Below are positions 19,441 through 26,932 of a stretch of 38,415 bases of DNA, one piece after another. The translations under genes were made by a program, and so were the position numbers. Numbering within the stretch: position 1 is the first letter of the stretch; each line of letters starts with the position of its first letter. Source of the stretch: Balneolales bacterium (lineage in GTDB: Bacteria > Bacteroidota > Rhodothermia > Balneolales > Natronogracilivirgulaceae); NCBI GenBank assembly GCA_007131625.1, contig SLQC01000237.1, positions 1-38,415 on the forward strand. Reading direction: 5' to 3'. The notes beneath the pieces were generated by a model. That model was not told the DNA's origin and ran no database searches. It worked only from the letters and a program-made list of their open reading frames with translations.

Positions 19441-20025
19441 ATGAATTTTATAAGCCTGATATTTTCTGCAACCGTTATTTTTTCAACGCTGTCTATCGGT
19501 TCTGACGTTAAGAAGGAAATCCGCTCAATACTCGAACAACGTGACCAGCAGATCAAGGAGTTGGTGGGACCGGAAGACACCGAACTTACGGAAGCCCAGC
19601 GCGAAAAGCTGCGCCGGATTATCAATGACATGATGGACTTCCGTGAAATAGCCAGTTTTGCACTTGCCGATAAGTATGACGAACTGAGCCGGGATGAACA
19701 GGAAGAGTTTATCGATCTGTTTGCCAGGATTATTCGTGATCAGTCGCTCCAACAACTTGATATTTATCGGGCGGAAGTGATCTATGAGGATATCGATGTA
19801 AGCAACGGGAGCGCCATAGTTACAACGACCGCTGTCCTGGAGGACACCAGAATTCCCGTAAGCTACCGGATGCAAAAGAGAGCCGGGGAGTGGGTCTTCA
19901 CAGATATGTCTGTTGACGATGCCTGGACCGCAGAGTCCTACCGCCGATCATTTCAGAATATCATTCGAAGAAGGGGGTACGATGCTCTCATAGAAAATCT
20001 GAGAAAGAGAGCCGAACAAACCTGA
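19441..20025 (+). CDS. MlaC/Ttg2D-family periplasmic phospholipid-binding protein
   Basis: 194 aa with signal; FREIASFALADKYDELSRDEQEEFIDLFARIIRDQSLQQLDIY, VSYRMQKRAGEWVFTDMSVDDAWTAESYRRSFQNIIRRRGYDALIENLR. Confidence 0.85.
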   Translation: MNFISLIFSATVIFSTLSIGSDVKKEIRSILEQRDQQIKELVGPEDTELTEAQREKLRRIINDMMDFREIASFALADKYDELSRDEQEEFIDLFARIIRDQSLQQLDIYRAEVIYEDIDVSNGSAIVTTTAVLEDTRIPVSYRMQKRAGEWVFTDMSVDDAWTAESYRRSFQNIIRRRGYDALIENLRKRAEQT

Positions 20026-20066
20026 TGGCTTATTTTGACATACGGGTGGCCGGATCACTGTATGTA

Positions 20067-20238
20067 TCGATGCAGGTCAGGCAATCATTGCGCTGCAGAT
20101 ACCGCACGCAGGTGGTACTGTTTATCGAAGCAGCAGGAGGGTCTTGTCGCAGCAGGATGGTTTAATCGCAGCAGGAGGGTCTGATCGCAGCAGCGGGAAA
20201 GTCGAAATACAGTAGCCGGAGAGCTGAATCGGTAGAAA
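20067..20238. repeat. Degenerate 19-bp tandem repeat array
   Basis: Core units: GCAGCAGGAGGGTCTTGTC (20130-20148), GCAGCAGGATGGTTTAATC (20149-20167), GCAGCAGGAGGGTCTGATC (20168-20186), GCAGCAGCGGGAAAGTC (20187-20203); weaker flanking units. Confidence 0.8.
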
Positions 20239-20248
20239 TACCAATGTG

Positions 20249-21037
20249 TCAGGATATCGATGTAATCAATCCAAATTCCTTCGACTCACGCAGATACCTG
20301 GTGAAACTCTCCCTGGCCTGCAGTGACAAACGAAACCGGGGGTGGGATACCATATTGCGGCCGCGAAGCTTTACCCAGGCCAGCCGGGCAAGATCCCCGG
20401 CGCTGTTCCGGTACCCTGAAATAAACTTCTTGTACGCTCGTGATCGCCGTTCTCCTGACAAGGTGCGCACAATCAGCCAGGATAAATCCGATTCCATCAA
20501 CGCGATCTCACCTTTATCCCATTGTGACAAAAATAAATGGTCATTCCGAGTTTTCTTTACGGGATACCGTATACTATCACGATTCCGATACATCATGCTG
20601 CCTGAATAGCCGCCTGACGGAAGATCGACATACGGATGGTGGACAAAATCAGGATGATCCAGATGGAGCAGGGTGCCCAGAATGCGGCTTCCCTGATATC
20701 CGTCTAACAACAGGCCGGCCTGCCGATTTATACGATCCGGATGATGCCAGTCGGACGGTTCCCAGTGTATCACAAATTCACCTTTCGCATGTTCCAGAGC
20801 CTTGTTCCAGACTGCTCCCGGGGATGTGATCTTGTCTTCAGTATATCGTATATACTGCAACTCTTTGTCAGGCAAATCATCCAGTAAAGGTGTGATAGTT
20901 TCCCTGTCATAATCAATTATGACTAGCTCTTTGTTTGGCCATAGCTGTTGCTGAAAACACAAAACAGCTCTGGCCGCACTGGCCGGATTGTTTCCGGATG
21001 GCATCAAACAGCTTGTCAAAGGCGAATCGTGTGACAT
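20249..21037 (-). CDS. GT2-like (GT-A fold) glycosyltransferase-related protein
   Basis: 262 aa; QQLWPNKELVIIDYDRE, SPGAVWNKALEHAKGEFVIHWEPSDWHHPDRINRQAGLL resembles GT2 core. Confidence 0.65.
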   Translation of the reverse strand: MSHDSPLTSCLMPSGNNPASAARAVLCFQQQLWPNKELVIIDYDRETITPLLDDLPDKELQYIRYTEDKITSPGAVWNKALEHAKGEFVIHWEPSDWHHPDRINRQAGLLLDGYQGSRILGTLLHLDHPDFVHHPYVDLPSGGYSGSMMYRNRDSIRYPVKKTRNDHLFLSQWDKGEIALMESDLSWLIVRTLSGERRSRAYKKFISGYRNSAGDLARLAWVKLRGRNMVSHPRFRLSLQARESFTRYLRESKEFGLITSIS

Positions 21038-21413
21038 GAATAGGCTTGTTGGAGTTGAATACTAACTTGTTAACGCTAAAATGAACAATACCGTTTGATC
21101 TCTGGATTCGCCAGACCAATGTCCGCTCATTCTGTTTGGCACAGGTTTTAAAATTTTATGTAATCGTCTGATAAACAGACTCTGATTTTTTTGGAGTAAA
21201 AGATTTTTTTTGGAAATAAAAAAAGTTTCATACCGGAAGCGGTTACAAAAAATCAAACAGTTAATTGACTGATTCAGGGATAAACCTTAATCTGTAACGT
21301 TTTTAATTACTACCGAAACAAGTGTACTGTTTAGCAGCATGCAATTTAGCAGAATCCGCTAATAAGCAGATTATTATCAGTTTATAGAGGGGTATCCCAA
21401 AACATCGAAAGTT

Positions 21414-22976
21414 ATGAGACTTAAAACCTTTTCGTTTTTTTTATTTTTATTTGTGACATGTGAACCGTCCCAAGCCCAGCAGGCCATCACAGGAGTCGTT
21501 TTTCACGATCTCAATGAAAACGGTCGGTATGATTCCAACGAACCCGGCATACCGGACGTCATGATTTCCAATGGTAGAGATATTGTGGTTACGGATAGGG
21601 ATGGGCGCTACGAAATTCCCGCCGGTGATGAAGCGATTATTTCCGTTATCAAACCACGTGAATGGACCACTTCCGTGGATGAAAACGGCATACCACACTT
21701 TTATTATATTCACGCTGAGTATGGAGCAGGGGGTGTAGAATTCCCAGGACTGGAACCCACCGGCGCTTTGCCTGAATCGGTGAATTTCGCCCTCTATCCA
21801 CAGGAAGAGTCGGATGCCTTCCGGGTGTTGGTCTTTGGGGATACTCAGCCGCGTGATCTTAAGGAACTTAGCTATATCGCTCATGACAGCGTTCAAGAGC
21901 TTATAGGCGTTGATGCGGCATTCGGCACCACATTAGGAGATCTGGTTTTTGATGATTTGGATATATTTGAGCCGCTGAAAGAGGTCATAGGACAAATTGG
22001 AATTCCCTGGCGACACGTTATTGGAAACCACGATATTGACTTTTCGGCAGATAAAAATCGCGATGCCCGCGGCGCATATTATCGTACGTTTGGGCCCTCC
22101 TATTATGCCTTCTCATGGGGCGGGGCTCATTTTGTGGCAGTCGACAATATCCGCTGGATTGTGGAAGGAGATGAGCGCTACTACCGGACGGGGCTTGGGG
22201 AAGATCAGTTTGATTTCATTGCCAGTTTTTTAGAGCGTATTCCTGATGATGAACTTGTCGTATATCTGATACACATACCTTGGGTTGACTCTACACCGTG
22301 GGCTGATGAGACGGAACGCGAATCGCTTTTCGAACTGATGGCAGCACATCCCCACAGCGTAAGCCTGGCTGCCCATACGCATCGTCATTTTCATCGATTT
22401 ATTGATGTAGAGGACAAGTGGCCGGGCGAAGAGCCTCACCACATGGTCAGCATGGGAACCGTATGCGGAGCCTGGTGGACAGGAGCACCCGACGAATACG
22501 GAATCCCGCACACAATGATGCGCGATGGTACACCTGCCGGGTACGCCTTTATGGACGTAGACGGAAACGACTGGAAGCTTCAGTATAAGGCTGCCCGTCG
22601 CCCGGCCGACTTTCAGATGCACATTCACGCACCGGATGAGTTTACTTCTTCCAATACTGCCACAATTGAGGTATTCGCCAATGTGTTCAACGCACTGCCT
22701 GACGCTGAGGTTGAAATGCGTATTGGAAAGTCAGGCCACTGGATTGCTATGACCCGGACTGTACAGCAGGATCCAATGTATCTGGAAATGCGAGAACGCG
22801 AGCATGCACTGGACAACCAATCCTGGCGGCTTCCCGGAGGGGCAAATGACTCCTACCACTTGTGGCGAACGACTTTGTCGGCAGACCTGGATCCTGGTAC
22901 CTATACCATCTATGTTCGTTCCCGGGATGATTGGGACCTCTATGAGGGACGTCGGATTATCAGAGTGACCGAATAA
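21414..22976 (+). CDS. Secreted calcineurin-like phosphoesterase with MetallophosN (SdrD-B-like) and MetallophosC-type domains
   Basis: 520 aa, signal peptide; GVVFHDLNENGRYDSNEPGIPDVMISNGRDIVVTDRDGRYEIP; VFGDTQPRD, GDLVFDDL, HVIGNHDIDF, SLAAHTHRHFH metallophosphoesterase motifs. Confidence 0.9.
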   Translation: MRLKTFSFFLFLFVTCEPSQAQQAITGVVFHDLNENGRYDSNEPGIPDVMISNGRDIVVTDRDGRYEIPAGDEAIISVIKPREWTTSVDENGIPHFYYIHAEYGAGGVEFPGLEPTGALPESVNFALYPQEESDAFRVLVFGDTQPRDLKELSYIAHDSVQELIGVDAAFGTTLGDLVFDDLDIFEPLKEVIGQIGIPWRHVIGNHDIDFSADKNRDARGAYYRTFGPSYYAFSWGGAHFVAVDNIRWIVEGDERYYRTGLGEDQFDFIASFLERIPDDELVVYLIHIPWVDSTPWADETERESLFELMAAHPHSVSLAAHTHRHFHRFIDVEDKWPGEEPHHMVSMGTVCGAWWTGAPDEYGIPHTMMRDGTPAGYAFMDVDGNDWKLQYKAARRPADFQMHIHAPDEFTSSNTATIEVFANVFNALPDAEVEMRIGKSGHWIAMTRTVQQDPMYLEMREREHALDNQSWRLPGGANDSYHLWRTTLSADLDPGTYTIYVRSRDDWDLYEGRRIIRVTE

Positions 22977-23009
22977 ATATCGTTCCTTAATCCATCATTT
23001 CAGAAGTCT

Positions 23010-24362
23010 ATGTCTGCTGTATATCTTCTTTCGCTGACCTTTGTCAGTATCGTCGCTCTCCTTTTATTGATCATCGTTTTCAGAATTCAGGCGTTCATCG
23101 CACTGCTTCTGGTAAGTCTGGGAGTAGCTTTGGCCGGTGGCATACCGCTTCCCGAGATCATCGATACCATTCAGGAAGGAATGGCAGGCACACTGGGTTA
23201 TATCGCCATTGTCATTGGTATAGGTACCATGATCGGAGAAATATTACAGGTGTCGGGGGGAGCACGGCAAATTGCACAAACTATCGTAAAAAGCTTCGGG
23301 GAAAGCAAGGCTCCCTGGGCACTCTCATTGATCGGACTAATCGTAGCCATTCCGGTTTTTTTCGAAGTGGCTTTGATTTTGTTTATTCCACTGGTATATA
23401 ATCTGACTCGCCGGACTGACAAATCTCTTCTGCATTACGGAATTCCACTGGTAGCCGGTATGGCTGTCGCACACGCATTCATACCGCCGACTCCCGGTCC
23501 TGTAGCCGTATCGGCGCTTATCGGAGCAGATCTGGGATGGGTGATATTTTTCGGTTTCATTGCCGGCATTCCGGCCGTAATCGCAGGTGGAATCTATTTC
23601 GGAAAATTTATAGGTACCCGTATTTTCACTGAAGTGCCGGAACATATGATGGCCAAAATTATTGATATCGAACAGGATGAGTCGAAAAGAGACCCCGGTT
23701 TCGGTGTGGCTGTTACAATCATCGCCATACCGATTGTTCTCATCCTGATGAATACCGCTTCCAATGTTCTGTTGCCGGAAGAGCACATGGCAAGTGTCTG
23801 GATGTCATTTATCGGCCATCCGTTTACTGCACTTATGATCGCCGCCCTGTTGGCTTTCTATTTTTTGGGTACGCGGCTTGGCTTTTCTCGTGAAGAAATT
23901 CAGATTGTGGCTACCAAATCCATGCAGCCGGTGGGAATGATTATCCTGCTGACCGGTGCTGGTGGAGTTTTCGGCAATGTATTGGTTACTACCGGTGTCG
24001 GAGATGTCATTGTCGATATCATGGACAATTCCAATTTACCAGTGGTGCTTTTTGCCTTTATTGTGGCAACGACTATCCGGGTATCACAAGGTTCAGCAAC
24101 AGTGGCTATGGTCACCACAGCCGGACTCATGGCACCCGTCATTGAATTGGGTAACTTCTCTGACCCGCTTATTGGAGCGGTTGCCATCTCTATCGCATCG
24201 GGAGCCACCGTCCTTTCTCATGTCAACGATACCGGATTCTGGCTAGTCAAAGAATTTATGGGATTGACAGAAAAACAGACGCTTTTGTCATGGACGATCA
24301 TGGAGACGATCATTGGTGTGACCGGACTATTGGTTGTACTGGTCATTAGTTGGTTCTTGTGA
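23010..24362 (+). CDS. GntP family permease (gluconate:H+ symporter-like)
   Basis: 450 aa; AYxxHAFIPPTPGPVAVSALIGADLG-type motif (VAHAFIPPTPGPVAVSALIGADLG), IRVSQGSATVAMVTTAGLMAP, ASGATVLSHVNDTGFWLVKEFMGLTEKQTLLSWT. Confidence 0.95.
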   Translation: MSAVYLLSLTFVSIVALLLLIIVFRIQAFIALLLVSLGVALAGGIPLPEIIDTIQEGMAGTLGYIAIVIGIGTMIGEILQVSGGARQIAQTIVKSFGESKAPWALSLIGLIVAIPVFFEVALILFIPLVYNLTRRTDKSLLHYGIPLVAGMAVAHAFIPPTPGPVAVSALIGADLGWVIFFGFIAGIPAVIAGGIYFGKFIGTRIFTEVPEHMMAKIIDIEQDESKRDPGFGVAVTIIAIPIVLILMNTASNVLLPEEHMASVWMSFIGHPFTALMIAALLAFYFLGTRLGFSREEIQIVATKSMQPVGMIILLTGAGGVFGNVLVTTGVGDVIVDIMDNSNLPVVLFAFIVATTIRVSQGSATVAMVTTAGLMAPVIELGNFSDPLIGAVAISIASGATVLSHVNDTGFWLVKEFMGLTEKQTLLSWTIMETIIGVTGLLVVLVISWFL

Positions 24363-24415
24363 ACTTGGATAGCTTTTATTTCCATTTCTTTTTTAAATTT
24401 TGCAAATGAAACCGA

Positions 24416-25372
24416 TCACTCAGAATCCAACCTGTCCATTATTTCCCGGTGCCGGCAAATAAAACAGCGCCTGAAGACCGCTTCCGCAGCTTCTCCCGAC
24501 CAGAGTCCGGTTGCTACTTTCGGCCAGCTGTGGATTAATTTCATGTCATACGACCTCGGACGCCCAGGTGTGAACGTAGCAATAATATCCGAGTGACCCA
24601 ATGCTGATAAAACTGCCACCCGATGTTTGCCACGCCGGATGATGAACCGGTAGTCACTGTACGAACAGATCATATAACCATCAATAGGTGTCGCAAAATC
24701 GGTCCGGTTACCATTTTTTTTTGCCAAACTATTATACAATCGGGTGAGACGCTGCCACTCCGCTTCTATACCATTTTCAGTTTCCGGTCCAAAATAAATT
24801 CGAGGCTGTGTATTCTCACCAATAATATCTACTTCTGTGGGAAATGCACGCCATGACCATGGGAAAGCGGTGTCTTCAAAGGTGTCGTTTTGGATAAAAT
24901 CGGGGATGACTTGTATAAGCTCCTTATCAGACTCACGGATCACGGGATCGAAATCATTGAAAGGGTACTCTGGAATGCCGAAGAAAAAATCACCGAGGGT
25001 CTTTGGTTGAAAGTTCTTGAAAAAACGGAAAAACATCTCCCGAGCTTCCTCTTTGCGCCCGGACCGGTACCAGCGAAGAGGTGTAGCATATGGATGCCAT
25101 TTGGCCGAATCGTACGAGAACAGATTGGCAGAGATGCATTTCTCGACCGGCACCTTGAAGAAGGGGATACCGTGATCACTTCTGACTTCATCAAAGTAAA
25201 CCGACTTGGCCTGGTACTGTGACTTTTTGCGGGTCCATCCCATTTCGTGATACCGGGCTTGTTCCGGACCCAGGTTTAAAAAGGTCACAGGCTTCCAGTT
25301 TGGAAGATTTTCTATTCTGATAAACAGCCTCTTGAGGCGATCGAGAATTGTCGGCTTTTCCATGGGATCCAA
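24416..25372 (-). CDS. Orphan protein with possible ParB/Srx-like motif
   Basis: 318 aa; YSDYRFIIRRGKHRVAVLSALGHSDIIATF resembles the ParB-fold G-x-H/R-R-xxA box; rest unrecognised. Confidence 0.5.
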   Translation of the reverse strand: MDPMEKPTILDRLKRLFIRIENLPNWKPVTFLNLGPEQARYHEMGWTRKKSQYQAKSVYFDEVRSDHGIPFFKVPVEKCISANLFSYDSAKWHPYATPLRWYRSGRKEEAREMFFRFFKNFQPKTLGDFFFGIPEYPFNDFDPVIRESDKELIQVIPDFIQNDTFEDTAFPWSWRAFPTEVDIIGENTQPRIYFGPETENGIEAEWQRLTRLYNSLAKKNGNRTDFATPIDGYMICSYSDYRFIIRRGKHRVAVLSALGHSDIIATFTPGRPRSYDMKLIHSWPKVATGLWSGEAAEAVFRRCFICRHREIMDRLDSE

Positions 25373-25553
25373 TTGCTTGTCAGTTGTAGGTGTGTAAGGG
25401 ATATCAAATCATAATAATCATAATAACGCTAATTTCAGGCGATAAATTGACATCGCGTAACTGATAGACCCTAATCATTATGAAAATTATTGATTTTATT
25501 ACATCCCTCTAAACCGATTTGCTGTCATTGGTCCGTTGCCGGAGGAAATGTTT

Positions 25554-26741
25554 TCAATGTACGATGAAAAAATTATAATTAATCGGAGTATCTTTATTCA
25601 GCTTGCCTGTGCCGACATATTCGATCACCTCACCGCCAAGAAAACTCCTGACCAGCCTACGGCGGAACCCGCCCACCTCTTCAAGAAACGAGATATGCTG
25701 AAAATGTTCGGTGTGTTGCAATATCCGCTGTTCGCCAGACCGGTATCTTATCCCGACCCGCTCAGGAACCGTCCGGCCGTCAATACTGCCGGAACTTTCG
25801 ACCGTCACGTCTTCGGGTTTGTTTAAACGGATTGTGCCGTCATTACTCTGCAACCCAATTCCAACAACCCCTGTAAGAGCCCTTCTTTTTGGTATCAGGA
25901 AATAACCGATATCATAACCGCTGTTGGTATGGGAGATGAATCGGAAACCTTTGTCGACCAACTTGGAGGACAAATCCGTCTGAAAGGTATGGTCCATGTA
26001 GGCCGTTCCGTTCACTTGCAGTGTATCATTATTTATGGCAACGGTCCCTCGCACCCCGGCTTTCGGTATATGGACGAAAATTCCCATGTTATGCCCATCC
26101 AAACGGAATATTCCGTCTCCCCACGTATATCCGGGCTCAATATCAAACAGTTCCAGCTCAACCAGATAGGAGACATTGTCTTTGGTAGCTTGGAAGGTGA
26201 TGTGGTGGGAATCCGGCAGACGCCCCTGTATATGGATATTACGACCTGAATGTAATCGAATTTTATGGGAGGACTCATCGATTACCAGTCGTTCAAGAGG
26301 AAACTCCCGCAACACGTGATAGTTGTTGCCCTTGAAATTGGAAACGAAGAGTTTCCCACCGCTCACGGCGCTTTTGAAGTTGCCGAAATTGGCAAGGGAG
26401 AAAGTGATATGAAGGTGGAGATCGTTCTCCAGAAATAGATGATAGTTCCAGAATTCGTTGTAATAACTGCCTTCCATGGTATGAGGGAGCATATCCTGCC
26501 AGCCGGTTTTTCGCAACTCACCATCCGGGAATCCCGTAGAAGGATTGTATTCGGCGGTCGTACTCGTTCCCTTTTCTGCATGAACTGATGTAGTAATGAC
26601 GGCAGACAGAAACAGATGAACCAGCAGTTGAGGAAAATGATTTTGACTAAAACATCGGGTGATTCGTTGTGTAATTGAGTTAAACGACATGAATAGCATC
26701 GGTTTTGAATGCGAAAAGAAAAAATTGAAATAATGAATCAT
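25554..26741 (-). CDS. CrtC/Svf1/AttH-like lipocalin-fold protein, secreted or membrane-associated
   Basis: 395 aa; VNGTAYMDHTFQTDLSSKLVDKGFRFISH resembles the G-x-x-Y-x-DH motif of CrtC/Svf1-type proteins; hydrophobic N-terminus. N-terminal start uncertain. Confidence 0.5.
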   Translation of the reverse strand: MIHYFNFFFSHSKPMLFMSFNSITQRITRCFSQNHFPQLLVHLFLSAVITTSVHAEKGTSTTAEYNPSTGFPDGELRKTGWQDMLPHTMEGSYYNEFWNYHLFLENDLHLHITFSLANFGNFKSAVSGGKLFVSNFKGNNYHVLREFPLERLVIDESSHKIRLHSGRNIHIQGRLPDSHHITFQATKDNVSYLVELELFDIEPGYTWGDGIFRLDGHNMGIFVHIPKAGVRGTVAINNDTLQVNGTAYMDHTFQTDLSSKLVDKGFRFISHTNSGYDIGYFLIPKRRALTGVVGIGLQSNDGTIRLNKPEDVTVESSGSIDGRTVPERVGIRYRSGEQRILQHTEHFQHISFLEEVGGFRRRLVRSFLGGEVIEYVGTGKLNKDTPINYNFFIVH

Positions 26742-26932
26742 CCATGGAAATTAACATGAAAATTGTAACGGTTCGATGCGAGTTTTATGCGTTTTTAGAT
26801 GTTGCTGAAATCCGTGACCATGTTACCAGGACATTTGATAATAAATGAAACTATGTATTATATGCATCCGGCCAAAGATTCTACTTTTTGTAAATTTTGG
26901 TACGATAAGCACAGAATAATGTATTTTATTTC

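Noticed and set aside
20067-20238. Possible CRISPR array
   Set aside because: Units are contiguous and degenerate at about 19 bp, with no unique spacers of 25-40 bp and no cas genes
20249-26741. Possible genomic island or prophage remnant
   Set aside because: No integrase, transposase, phage genes or flanking direct repeats seen; tRNA-Ser at 17850 is intact and I found no att-like duplicate of its 3' end by eye
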